The notes beneath the pieces were generated by a model, which worked only from the letters and a program-made list of their open reading frames with translations, was not told the origin of the DNA and searched no databases. A stretch of 23,906 bases of DNA, from the IMG/VR virus record IMGVR_UViG_3300046836_000121, positions 1-23,906 of that record. One strand, written 5' to 3'. Positions 8,085 through 14,966 of this stretch are shown here, in pieces (positions within the stretch are counted from its first letter, which is position 1; each line of letters starts with the position of its first letter). The stretch comes from a virus. Made by a program: the position numbers and the translations under genes.

Positions 8085-10607
8085 GTGCCCGGTTTCGGTC
8101 CATTCCTCGAACAGATCGGTAAGGTGCTACCCGAGGTAGGGGAGGCACTCTTCAAGCCCGCCATCCCCGAAGCAGCGGATCGTACACCTACGTCGCTCAT
8201 CGAGGCAGGGAACAAGATGCCGTCCACAGTCGGCCAGCGGCACGAGGGGGTCCCCTTCGCTGGGGACCCTACACTCGAAGCTGCGACACGCACCACGAAC
8301 GTCATGCCCCAGACGGTCCCTGACTGGGTACGACAGAAGGCGCAAGCCCTGCGAGGCTTCGTTCAGTCGGACCCGGGGATGCCCCGGGACATCGCGGACC
8401 AGCTTGTCAACCATCGGCAGAACGTCGAGGAGTCGAACTACCTCGCCTCGAAGACGCTCGCGCCTGTGTACGACGGACTGACCCGGGACCCAGTGACGCA
8501 AGCAGCAGCGATGTGGGACTACGCGGTGTCGGCTGACGACCTCGCACAGGCCCAGCGCGAGGGCTACAGCAGCATCATGAAGGTCGGCGACAACGGCAAG
8601 GTGCTGCACGTGCCGATCGAGAAGTGGGCGGCCCACACGCAGCAGTTGAAGGACCATGTGGACGCCGATCCCCAGATCACGGACGCGCTCGCGAAGCGCA
8701 CCGCGATGTGGAAGACAGTCTTTCAGAGCATGGTGGACGAGGGTGCCATCGTGCCTGAGCGGGAGTTGCAGGACTATACCCCCATGCGGCACCTTACGGG
8801 GATCGCGCGTGGTTTGGCTACTGCAACTGGGGACGAGACCCTTGTGCGTCGTCTCTCTGCCGTCAACGCCCGTGGGATAGCTGGCGGAGCCCGCGAAACT
8901 AACCTAGCCGTTCTGGAGCACGACGTGATCCGGCGATTCCTGAAGTGGAAGGCCGATCGCCAACTGTTCACGAACCTGATGGCCGACAAGACCATCAACC
9001 TCACCGACCAGTTCAAGTTCGGCGAGGCCCTCCCTGCGAACCTCACCCGGTACGATCCGGGCAAGGGACAGATCGGTTACATGCAGCGACCCCCAGAGAT
9101 GGACTTCCTGTCCGGCGCGGCTGACGCACTCCACAAGGACAGGTACGCTAGCGGTGGCTTCGTGATCCCCAAGGCACTGAAGGGCGCACTGGAGAACATC
9201 TCTCCGCGCGACTCACAGGCTGAGGACGTGTGGCGGAAAGCAGGCAAGGGTGTGGCTCGGTGGCTCACCGTCTACAACCCGAAGAACCTCTCACTCAACA
9301 TCGGCTCTGACCTCCTGACGGCCCTGATGGGTATGCCGGGAGAGAAGGCACAGCCGCTCGGCGTCCTCCGCTGGTACGGGAAGACTGCCCGTGGCGTCGT
9401 GCACGCCGCTGTGAGGGGTGAACCCTACATGGTGGACACGAAGCAGGGCCTGATGGACGTGATGTCCATGGCTCGTGAACAGGGCCTGATGGGCTCGACG
9501 TTCATGAACGAGGTCAAGGGAGGTGGCTCGATCGCACCGGAACTGGAGCATCTGCTCCCACCGGGGACCGTTCACCACAACCCCGTCACCGAGTTCGCAG
9601 GCAATCTACGTCAGGGCTTCGAGCTTGCACCGCGTATCGCGGCTGGGCTAGAGGCACTGGAGCGGACAGGTGACCTCAAGGAGTTCGGCCGGGTCGGGCG
9701 TGAGATCACGCTCAACTACGGCGGCGGAGCGCCAGAGGCGTCCCGCGTCCCGATGTGGAAGCTGCTCGCACCCTTCATCAAGTACACAGGTCTCGCGACC
9801 CGTCGCTTCGCCAACCTCGCCATGACGCCCGGCTCGCGAGGGCGCACGCTCGCCGCAGTCGTCGGCGTGCCGTTCGCGGCCATGATGTGGAATCAGCAGA
9901 ACGATGCGTTCAAGCAGGTAGAGGATGCACTGCCCGACTACGAGAGAGCCGGGATGCACATCACCATGCCGAACCCAGCAGACCCGACGAAGCCGATGGT
10001 GGACCGACAGGGCAAGCCTGTCGTGCTCCGCTTCCGGTACCTGATCACCGAGGAGATGATGAAGCAGGCCGGACTGGGCAACCTCCCAGCGCGGGTTGGT
10101 CGTCTCATCTCGGGTCAGGACACGCCGGGACAGTTCGCCGGGGAGACCGCGAAGAACGTGGCGGGGAACATCGGATCGATGATCACGATGCCCTCGCTGG
10201 CGCTCGACGCTCTGTCCGACACGGACCGCTTCGGCAAGCACCGGGACCTCGGCGAGAAGCTGATTCGCACGATCCCGATGGCGCGCATCATCAACGAGGG
10301 ATGGACGAACACGAAGGACTACGGTCCGGCCGCAGGGGCGAAGCGCACCGTCGAGGAACTGGCGGGCATGAGCTTCGCCAACGTGGACCGCAAGGGCCAG
10401 AACATCATGGATGCGGGATTGCAGGAGCGGCTGTTCGCGCTGAAGGATGCGCGGGCGGCTTTCCGCAATGCCAATCGACAGAAGAAGTCACCGACCGAAG
10501 TCGCGAAGACACGGCAGCAGTTCTTGAACGCAGCGACGGAACTCCAACGCTACGTCAAGATCAAGGGAGCGTCTAATGGCGCATCAGATACAGTCACCAA
10601 CGAGTAA
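8085..10607 (+). CDS. Large internal virion/ejection protein, LPD38-like (840 aa)
   Basis: It uses a GTG start at 8085 with AGGAGG seven bases upstream; no competing ATG has a better SD. The protein is largely helical. Residues about 385-420 (ARWLTVYNPKNLSLNIGSDL) and 505-600 (LAPRIAAGLEALERTGDLKE, REITLNYGGG, then LLAPFIKYTGLATRRFANL) follow the pattern of the large polyvalent protein-associated domain (LPD38-type) at the end of many phage ejection proteins. Hydrophobic, Ala/Gly-rich helices near residues 585-605 could insert into membrane. The C-terminus (residues about 780-840) is charged and coiled-coil-like. It is the last of the four ejection-type genes and overlaps the first lysis gene by 32 nt. 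Family membership is by eye. Confidence 0.6.
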   Translation: MPGFGPFLEQIGKVLPEVGEALFKPAIPEAADRTPTSLIEAGNKMPSTVGQRHEGVPFAGDPTLEAATRTTNVMPQTVPDWVRQKAQALRGFVQSDPGMPRDIADQLVNHRQNVEESNYLASKTLAPVYDGLTRDPVTQAAAMWDYAVSADDLAQAQREGYSSIMKVGDNGKVLHVPIEKWAAHTQQLKDHVDADPQITDALAKRTAMWKTVFQSMVDEGAIVPERELQDYTPMRHLTGIARGLATATGDETLVRRLSAVNARGIAGGARETNLAVLEHDVIRRFLKWKADRQLFTNLMADKTINLTDQFKFGEALPANLTRYDPGKGQIGYMQRPPEMDFLSGAADALHKDRYASGGFVIPKALKGALENISPRDSQAEDVWRKAGKGVARWLTVYNPKNLSLNIGSDLLTALMGMPGEKAQPLGVLRWYGKTARGVVHAAVRGEPYMVDTKQGLMDVMSMAREQGLMGSTFMNEVKGGGSIAPELEHLLPPGTVHHNPVTEFAGNLRQGFELAPRIAAGLEALERTGDLKEFGRVGREITLNYGGGAPEASRVPMWKLLAPFIKYTGLATRRFANLAMTPGSRGRTLAAVVGVPFAAMMWNQQNDAFKQVEDALPDYERAGMHITMPNPADPTKPMVDRQGKPVVLRFRYLITEEMMKQAGLGNLPARVGRLISGQDTPGQFAGETAKNVAGNIGSMITMPSLALDALSDTDRFGKHRDLGEKLIRTIPMARIINEGWTNTKDYGPAAGAKRTVEELAGMSFANVDRKGQNIMDAGLQERLFALKDARAAFRNANRQKKSPTEVAKTRQQFLNAATELQRYVKIKGASNGASDTVTNE

Positions 10608-10869
10608 CGCCTTAAGCCGGGGTTTCGGGACTCTCCCGATGTGGCTCGTTCAAACAGTCCTTGGGCTCCTGTTGTCTGGTGGCCTCGCGTGGTGCACATG
10701 GGCGTCTGTCTCCGCATGGAAACATGAGGTCCGGATCGGAGTGGTTGAGACGAAGGTCGATGACATCCATGGTGACATCGGTGAGATCAAGGAGATGCAG
10801 AAGGAGACCAACAGCAAACTCGATCGACTGATCGAAAGGAGTATCCGTGGCTCTCGACCCCCTCAGTAG
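10576..10869 (+). CDS. Membrane protein with TM plus coiled coil, lysis cassette (97 aa)
   Basis: The ATG at 10576 has a GGGAG SD and lies inside the 3' end of the 840-aa gene in another frame. One transmembrane segment spans residues about 21-48 (WLVQTVLGLLLSGGLAWCTW). A charged coiled-coil tail follows (VVETKVDDIHGDIGEIKEMQ). This topology resembles a short inner-membrane spanin (Rz-like) or an accessory holin of the XhlA type. The next gene is a holin and overlaps it by 23 nt, so a lysis function is likely. No outer-spanin lipoprotein was seen beside it, so the exact role is open. Confidence 0.55.
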   Translation: MAHQIQSPTSNALSRGFGTLPMWLVQTVLGLLLSGGLAWCTWASVSAWKHEVRIGVVETKVDDIHGDIGEIKEMQKETNSKLDRLIERSIRGSRPPQ

Positions 10870-11269
10870 TGTCCTAGACTTTGGCAAGGCCGTCATCGAG
10901 CGGTTCATCCCCGACCCGAAGGCGAAGGCCGAGGCGATCCAGCAGCTTGCACAGATGCAGCAGAGTGGGGACCTCGCGGCCATGGCGCAGCAGGCGAACA
11001 TCAACGCCATCGAAGCCGCGAACCCGAACCTCCTCATCGCTGGCTGGCGACCCGCTGTCGGCTGGGTCTGTGGTGCGGGCCTCGCAATGGCGTACGTCGC
11101 GAGCCCGGCAGTCGCACTCGTCATCTCCCTCGTCGGCGTGTTCCATGGCAAGCCGTTCGTCGCACCCGTGGTCGATCTGACCACTCTCTCACCGATCCTG
11201 ATGGCGATGCTTGGCATGGCCGGGCTCCGCACCTACGAGAAGGTGCAGGGCGCGCAGGGTAATCACTAG
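10847..11269 (+). CDS. Holin, GTA-type three-TM family (140 aa)
   Basis: The start is GTG at 10847, with GAAAGGAG six bases before it. An N-terminal charged helix (residues 1-60, LAQMQQSGDLAAMAQQANIN) leads into the diagnostic AGWRPAVGWVCGAGLAMAYV motif. Two further hydrophobic segments follow (VALVISLVGVF and the ILMAMLGMAGLR region). The GWRP-xxGW signature and size fit the three-TM holin family first described for gene-transfer-agent release. Such holins accumulate in the inner membrane and open it so that endolysin reaches the wall. The cognate endolysin is not beside it but on the other strand near 13.2 kb. Confidence 0.75.
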   Translation: MALDPLSSVLDFGKAVIERFIPDPKAKAEAIQQLAQMQQSGDLAAMAQQANINAIEAANPNLLIAGWRPAVGWVCGAGLAMAYVASPAVALVISLVGVFHGKPFVAPVVDLTTLSPILMAMLGMAGLRTYEKVQGAQGNH

Positions 11270-11278
11270 GAGGTTCAC

Positions 11279-11446
11279 ATGCAAGTCTTCCTGATGGCTG
11301 TTCAGTTGGTTGTGAGTGCGGCTGCGGCTTCACTCAACGGTCTGTTCTTCGGGGCAGGCTTCGCACTCTCGGCGGTGCTCGTGCAGCGTCGGATGGCGCA
11401 GAAGGATGCGGTGAAGCTGGGTGAGAACCCCGCGATCAAGCCGTAA
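11279..11446 (+). CDS. Small membrane peptide at end of lysis cassette (55 aa)
   Basis: The ATG at 11279 has AGGAGG six bases upstream, and the SD overlaps the holin stop region. The 55-aa product has a long hydrophobic stretch (FLMAVQLVVSAAAASLNGLF, then FGAGFALSAVLV), either one or two membrane passes. It ends in a basic, probably cytoplasmic tail (QRRMAQKDAVKLGENPAIKP). It is the last + strand gene, nine bases before the terminator stem region. A holin partner or antiholin is the natural guess from position, but the sequence alone does not settle it. Confidence 0.6.
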   Translation: MQVFLMAVQLVVSAAAASLNGLFFGAGFALSAVLVQRRMAQKDAVKLGENPAIKP

Positions 11447-11454
11447 CGTACAAA

Positions 11455-11501
11455 CGAAAAAGGCCCGACTCCCATCGCTGGGGGCCGGGCCTTTCGTTTT
11501 T
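11455..11501 (+). terminator. Rho-independent terminator between the convergent arms
   Basis: A 15-position stem (11459-11473 with 11480-11494) has one mismatch and one G-U pair, and its outer nine pairs (AAAGGCCCG) are perfect. It closes a six-base loop and is followed by five T at 11497-11501. It ends the + strand lysis operon. An A-run at 11457-11461 gives a U-run on the other strand, so it can also stop the leftward operon. Its place between convergent operons fits a bidirectional terminator. Confidence 0.85.
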
Positions 11502-11503
11502 CT

Positions 11504-11616
11504 GGCAGCGTTGCTATCCAGTTGACACTACACTGGGATGTCCTCTATCAGGGCACTCTCCATCAGCCCTAGTCAGGAGCAACCCAGTGGTGGGATTCGA
11601 ACCCACACCTCTGCTC
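11504..11616 (-). ncRNA. Candidate circularly permuted tRNA-like element
   Basis: Read on the - strand. First comes AGCAG then AGGT (anticodon-stem 3' side and a consensus variable loop). Next is a perfect T-arm (GTGGG-TTCGAAT-CCCAC, 11606-11590) and the acceptor 3' strand CACTGGG plus T (11589-11582). After 44 nt comes the exact complement CCCAGTG (11537-11531), TA, a tRNA-style D-loop (AACTGGATA) and CTGCC, which pairs 4 of 5 with AGCAG. The spacer folds into stacked stems (TCCT/AGGA and AGGGC/GCCCT), continuing the acceptor helix. The D-stem is weak in any register, U33 is missing, CCA is not encoded and no anticodon can be named. The order is 3' half before 5' half. A relic of a tRNA or of an attP site is the alternative. 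Confidence 0.4.
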
Positions 11617-11619
11617 GCT

Positions 11620-11886
11620 CTAGTACCTACCGAACTTGGGCTTCGTCGTTGGTAGGTCCATCGTCGGCCACATGAACATCAGGTCTGTGCCACCGTTGCC
11701 ACGGAGTAGAATCTCACCCATGGATGGTGTCTCAGGCTGTTGTGGCTTGGTTGGTACGCCCGGGGGGAGAATCTCGGGCTTCGGGGCAGCCGTGCCACCG
11801 GGTACCATTTGTCGCGCTTGAGTCGGGGGCTTGAGTTCGAAGGGCAGAGCACTCTCCCAATACCATTCGTACTTCGGCCACTTCAT
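11620..11886 (-). CDS. Hypothetical proline-rich protein (88 aa)
   Basis: This is the last gene of the leftward operon. I start it at the ATG at 11886, eight bases after the upstream stop. Its SD is poor (only GGGG next to the start). A GTG at 11952 would add 22 residues but overlaps the neighbour by 59 nt. The product has an aromatic N-terminus (MKWPKYEWYWESALPFELKP) and then a Pro/Gly-rich middle (PKPEILPPGVPTKPQQPETP). It has no membrane segment and no recognisable family. Confidence 0.45.
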   Translation of the reverse strand: MKWPKYEWYWESALPFELKPPTQARQMVPGGTAAPKPEILPPGVPTKPQQPETPSMGEILLRGNGGTDLMFMWPTMDLPTTKPKFGRY

Positions 11887-11893
11887 CCCCGAA

Positions 11894-12130
11894 TCAAAAG
11901 GGCTTGGTAACGAGCACCTCACAGCGGTCCGGGTCCGGCGCGGTGCTGCCACCCGACACAGCCGCCAGCATGATCGCCTTGTTGCTCGCCGCCTGAGCGT
12001 CGTCGGCCAGCACGAACTGCGGCTGCACGAGCACGGACTTCTTCGCGCCCGAGATGCGCTCGGCCTCGGTCGGGATGTAGAGGACAGCGATGAGGAAGAT
12101 ACTGCCGACAGACAGGGTGTTGATCGCCAT
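11894..12130 (-). CDS. Small protein with N-terminal hydrophobic segment (78 aa)
   Basis: The ATG at 12130 is preceded by AAGGAG seven bases upstream, located at the stop of the exonuclease gene. Residues 5-19 (TLSVGSIFLIAVLYI) form a hydrophobic segment without a clear cleavage site. A soluble Ala/Ser/Asp-rich region with one cysteine near the C-terminus follows. It could be a membrane-anchored accessory protein. There is no lipobox, so an outer spanin is not supported. Function unknown. Confidence 0.5.
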   Translation of the reverse strand: MAINTLSVGSIFLIAVLYIPTEAERISGAKKSVLVQPQFVLADDAQAASNKAIMLAAVSGGSTAPDPDRCEVLVTKPF

Positions 12131-12134
12131 GGTG

Positions 12135-12758
12135 TTACTCCTTCTCTTCGATGGGTGCTTCAGGAGCGTCCGGAGCCTGACGACTCGGGTCGCGGATCAT
12201 GTCCATCAGTCGCGTCAGCAACTGTGCGGTGGCACGTGCATCCTCCAGCGCGTTGTGAGCCTCACCCTTGCGGATGACGATCCCGAACCGCTGGCACAAG
12301 GCGTCCAGCCCTCGCGAGCGCAGGCCCGGTAACCGACCAGCAAGGTCGAGTGCGTAGGCCAGCGTCATCGTGTCCAACATCCTGTAGTGGAATACCTTGC
12401 TGTAGTCCTCACCCGCCAGTGCGAACAGCCGCTTGACGAAGCCCACGTCAAACGACGCGACATTGTGACCGGCAAGTCCCACAGGTTTGCGAATCCAGTT
12501 CTTCTGCAACCAGTTCTTCAGGTAGACCACCGCTTGGAGCGGATCATCTCCCACCCACGTTGTCAGGTCGATCCCGTTCACCTTGAGGGCGGCGGGTGTC
12601 GCGACGATGTTGGGCTCGGCGATCTGGATGTACAACTCATCCTCGATGTGCCCACCAACGCCGTACACGACCGCGCCGAGGGAGAGGATCGAATGCTGCG
12701 TCGGGTCTAGTCCACCCGTCTCGGTATCGATGACTAGCAGCTTTTCCTTGTTGTACAT
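12135..12758 (-). CDS. DnaQ-like DEDDh 3'-5' exonuclease (207 aa)
   Basis: All three exonuclease motifs are present. Exo I is VIDTETGG (D11, E13), Exo II is GHNVASFD (D104) and Exo III is HNALEDA (H168, D173), the DEDDh arrangement of DNA polymerase III epsilon and RNase T. The two-metal site removes nucleotides from 3' ends; proofreading in trans, primer/RNA trimming or host-DNA turnover are possible. The start ATG shares its A with the TGA of the upstream micro-ORF (TGATG). The C-terminal ~15 residues are acidic and Pro-rich. The family is clear, the substrate is not. The phage polymerase has its own proofreading domain, so this enzyme is additional. Confidence 0.85.
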   Translation of the reverse strand: MYNKEKLLVIDTETGGLDPTQHSILSLGAVVYGVGGHIEDELYIQIAEPNIVATPAALKVNGIDLTTWVGDDPLQAVVYLKNWLQKNWIRKPVGLAGHNVASFDVGFVKRLFALAGEDYSKVFHYRMLDTMTLAYALDLAGRLPGLRSRGLDALCQRFGIVIRKGEAHNALEDARATAQLLTRLMDMIRDPSRQAPDAPEAPIEEKE

Positions 12759-12853
12759 CAGCGGTGCTTCCAGACCATGACGGCGGCGTGGATCAGAGCG
12801 AGTGCGGCGGCGTAGCCTGCTCCGGCATTCTGCATCAACTGTCCCATGCTCAT
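12758..12853 (-). CDS. Micro-ORF: 31-aa single-TM peptide
   Basis: The ATG at 12853 overlaps the TGA of the 50-aa gene (ATGA), and its own TGA overlaps the exonuclease start (TGATG), so it is coupled on both sides. Residues about 9-27 (NAGAGYAAALALIHAAVMVW) form a hydrophobic helix, ending in KHR. A second ATG at 12847 is possible. It lies two genes after the endolysin, which makes a holin-like or lysis-modulating peptide conceivable, but this is inference only. Confidence 0.5.
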   Translation of the reverse strand: MSMGQLMQNAGAGYAAALALIHAAVMVWKHR

Positions 12854-13002
12854 CGCCAGAACCCGAACTCGTCGCGCTCGATCTGGAATGCCTGAATCAG
12901 GTTCTGCCACAGGGCCGCCTGCTCCTTCATCGTCTTCCGGCCACTGGTGTCTTCCCAGTACGCCGCATTGCACAACAGAACTGCCGCTTCACGTGGTGTC
13001 AT
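12850..13002 (-). CDS. Small hypothetical protein (50 aa)
   Basis: The ATG at 13002 overlaps the endolysin's TGA (ATGA), with an AGAGAGGA-like SD just upstream inside that gene. The product starts MTPREAAVLLCNAAYWEDTS and ends FQIERDEFGFWR. It is amphipathic and soluble-looking, with no known family. The double coupling to the endolysin and the micro-ORF supports it as a real gene despite its size. Confidence 0.5.
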   Translation of the reverse strand: MTPREAAVLLCNAAYWEDTSGRKTMKEQAALWQNLIQAFQIERDEFGFWR

Positions 13003-13457
13003 GACATCCTCTCTCCCGTCTCGATCATGTGTTGCAACCGGACGGCTCTCGGTCCCACTTGGTTCGCCCATACACTGTTCCGCATCTCACGACCCGCGTC
13101 GAGCCAGTCCTGCTCGTTGTCGAGGTGGCTCATCGCTCGGTTGATCGCCGCGTGCATCTTGGTGAACGCGCCGAACCGGTTGCCGAGATTGAAGGCCATG
13201 TTCACGAGCGCGTCCTGCCGAGTCAGGTCGATCAGCACCCAGTTCGGGAAGTACGAGCGCGCCCGACTCGTGGCCTGATCGATGTCGTACCGGAGCAGAG
13301 CCGCGATCTCGTCCTCCGTGATCGTGGACATCCGGGGAAGTGTCCCCGCTCCCAACTCATGTCCGACACCGATCGTCCAGATACCGACGCTGTCGCGATA
13401 TGCCGAGTAGCGGTAGCCCTCGTCCCGCATCAGGTCCCGTTCGAGATCAGTTGGCAT
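12999..13457 (-). CDS. Endolysin, T4-type lysozyme (GH24 muramidase) (152 aa)
   Basis: The N-terminal region matches T4 lysozyme: MRDEGYRYSAYRDSVGIWTI gives the catalytic triad E13, D22, T28 with the same spacing as T4 E11, D20, T26, followed by GVGH. The motif DALVNMAFNLG (about residues 83-93) is the second family signature. The enzyme cleaves the MurNAc-GlcNAc bond of peptidoglycan at lysis. No signal peptide or SAR segment is visible, so release should need the holin. The start overlaps the 3' end of the preceding gene by 11 nt. Its position in the replication operon, away from the holin, is unusual. Confidence 0.88.
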   Translation of the reverse strand: MPTDLERDLMRDEGYRYSAYRDSVGIWTIGVGHELGAGTLPRMSTITEDEIAALLRYDIDQATSRARSYFPNWVLIDLTRQDALVNMAFNLGNRFGAFTKMHAAINRAMSHLDNEQDWLDAGREMRNSVWANQVGPRAVRLQHMIETGERMS

Positions 13458-13659
13458 CGGGTTCGTTGATCGAGATGGAGACCCCGATCTCCGTGCCCTC
13501 GTTGCGCGGGACCTCCAGCCAACCCATCATCGACTGTCCGATGGCCTCTTCCAGCGTCTTCCCACTGAATGCGCGGAAGAACCTACCGTCCTTGATCAGG
13601 GCCGCTTCCCACGTCTCCCCGGTCTTCCTCGCTGCGTACGTCACTGACACTGTTGCCAT
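13447..13659 (-). CDS. Small hypothetical protein (70 aa)
   Basis: I chose the ATG at 13659 because GGAGG lies seven bases upstream; a longer form (from 13689) lacks this. The product (MATVSVTYAARKTGETWEAA ... ISINEPDAN) is predicted alpha/beta, with a KDGRFFRAFSGKTLEEAI stretch like small phage strand-helix proteins of the HicB-like or DUF type. No function can be named. It overlaps the preceding gene's 3' end by 77 nt and the endolysin by 11 nt. Confidence 0.5.
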   Translation of the reverse strand: MATVSVTYAARKTGETWEAALIKDGRFFRAFSGKTLEEAIGQSMMGWLEVPRNEGTEIGVSISINEPDAN

Positions 13660-14014
13660 TCTGTGCCTCCCTCGCGAGCTTGTCTGCATCGCTGATCAAC
13701 TTCAACACAACCGCATCGGCGGTCTTCGGTGCACCCTTCTTCCGCCACGGAGTATGCTGACCATGGTAGAAGATGTCAAGCAGTTCCTCGACCGGTCCGG
13801 GTTCGAGCCCCGCCTTGATCGCAAGCACACGCCCCGCGAGGGCCTTGATGAACTGATCCTCATGATCCTTCCACCAGACACGCGAGCGAAGGGTGGGAGG
13901 GGGAGCCATGGGAATCTGCACTCGCGAGGCTTTCCGGGTTACGTAACACGCGACGCAGCGGATACCCAGTTCACGAGGCCGCCGCTCGCACGCCTCACAC
14001 AGAAGGGAAGACAT
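13583..14014 (-). CDS. Zinc-finger-like protein (143 aa)
   Basis: The ATG at 14014 lies inside the end of the upstream gene (20-nt overlap). The N-terminus has two CxxC pairs (C6/C9 and C20/C23, CEACERRPRELGIRCVACYV), a likely single zinc site. The middle (RSRVWWKDHEDQFIKALAGR, LEPGPVEELLDIFYH) is helical. The last ~26 residues, which overlap the next gene, are Gly/Ser/Asp rich and look unstructured. It may be a nucleic-acid-binding accessory protein; no family was recognised. Confidence 0.5.
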   Translation of the reverse strand: MSSLLCEACERRPRELGIRCVACYVTRKASRVQIPMAPPPTLRSRVWWKDHEDQFIKALAGRVLAIKAGLEPGPVEELLDIFYHGQHTPWRKKGAPKTADAVVLKLISDADKLAREAQNGNSVSDVRSEEDRGDVGSGPDQGR

Positions 14015-14966
14015 CGCGCGGGTCCACCCCGGGGTTGGCCCTACGCCACTCGGCGATCATCTCCAGCGTCAGAGCGTAGCCCGCCGTGTCAGTGTTGTTG
14101 TCACGCTTCGGTGCGTTCCGGTGCCGGGACTGCTTCACGCAGATCATCGCCTGCCCGATGTCCTCGGCCTCCAGCCGTGCACCCGGCTTCAGCTTGTTGC
14201 GGAGGAGCGCCGTCAGCATGTCCGCGCTCCGCGTCATGTCGAAGATCGGATGGCCGTACGCGGCACCCCGGTCACCCAGCACGAGGCGGTGAGCCTCTTG
14301 TGCGACGCTCTCCACAATGGGTATGTGGTACTGGACTTTCTTATTCGTGATCCACATCGGCTTCGGCTCGAACAGGTCCAACTGCTCCAGTGTCTCCTTC
14401 AGATCACCACCCTCGCGTATCTGCTTCTGGACGATCTCCTCCTGAGTCGGCTGAGTCTGCCGCTCCTCGATCGCCTGCCGCACGTACATCACCGCGTCGA
14501 GGAGTTCCTGATAGAGGTCCACGAGTGGATCGCGCCCATTCTCAGTCTTCAACTCAGTGCCGTACTTGGCGACACCCTGCTGCCTGCGCTCCTGAATGTC
14601 CGCAAGCACGAGGTCCGTCACCGAGGTCTTGCCCGGCTTCGGGTCCTGCTGCGGTCTTGTCGTATCACCCATTGGTATGATCCTCTCTTCATGTTGGTCC
14701 CAGTAGTCGTTCCACCAGTCGAGCATCTCCTGCCGGGTCACAGGGGGAAGGCACGTGTGTCCGATCTCCCCCAACTTGAACACGTACCCGCACTTTGTAC
14801 ACGGAGGGAACGTGTGAGTGGGTACGTACTCCACTATCTTCGGTTTCGCGTTGAAGCTAACCTTCCGTACGTCACCCAGCCAGAACGTACCGAACATGCC
14901 CCCGAGAGGGGCGAAGTACTCGCTGGCCTGTGATGCTACTGACTTGATCTTCTTCCGGAGTCCCAT
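13995..14966 (-). CDS. Zinc-ribbon plus two MazG-like all-alpha domains (323 aa)
   Basis: The ATG at 14966 shares its A with the polymerase stop (TGATG). Residues 56-72 have a CxxC...HxC zinc-binding pattern. Residues about 115-170 (DIQERRQQGVAKYG ... LYQELLDAVMYV) resemble an all-alpha MazG/NTP-pyrophosphohydrolase-like domain. Residues about 215-310 (AYGHPIF, EAEDIGQAMICVKQSRH, KRDNNTDTAGYA) match the DUF6378-type phage domain of the same superfamily, with its acidic pair and the DN..D metal-binding pattern (D289, N290, D293). Such enzymes hydrolyse NTPs or dNTPs to NMPs and adjust nucleotide pools. An in-frame ATG at 14672 with an AGAGGA SD could give a shorter form. The substrate is unknown. 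Confidence 0.6.
   Translation of the reverse strand: MGLRKKIKSVASQASEYFAPLGGMFGTFWLGDVRKVSFNAKPKIVEYVPTHTFPPCTKCGYVFKLGEIGHTCLPPVTRQEMLDWWNDYWDQHEERIIPMGDTTRPQQDPKPGKTSVTDLVLADIQERRQQGVAKYGTELKTENGRDPLVDLYQELLDAVMYVRQAIEERQTQPTQEEIVQKQIREGGDLKETLEQLDLFEPKPMWITNKKVQYHIPIVESVAQEAHRLVLGDRGAAYGHPIFDMTRSADMLTALLRNKLKPGARLEAEDIGQAMICVKQSRHRNAPKRDNNTDTAGYALTLEMIAEWRRANPGVDPRDVFPSV

Noticed and set aside
11522-11551. TTGACA with TATCAG after 18 bases on the + strand, promoter-like
   Set aside because: It is the reverse complement of the tRNA-like D-arm, drives no + strand gene and would only make antisense RNA; the -10 is weak.
11583-11616. attP core derived from the 3' end of a host tRNA
   Set aside because: It would explain the T-arm and acceptor 3' strand, but not the matching acceptor 5' strand and D-loop downstream, and no integrase is in the window. 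Kept only as an alternative.
11607-11665. Ordinary (non-permuted) tRNA running upstream of the T-arm on the - strand
   Set aside because: No D-arm or anticodon arm of normal spacing can be folded, the acceptor 5' strand does not match, and it would overlap the coding end of the 88-aa gene.
13797-13815. tRNA T-arm-like GGTTCGAGCCCC on the + strand
   Set aside because: It lies inside a coding frame on the other strand, has no matching acceptor, D-arm or anticodon arm, and the T-stem pairs poorly.
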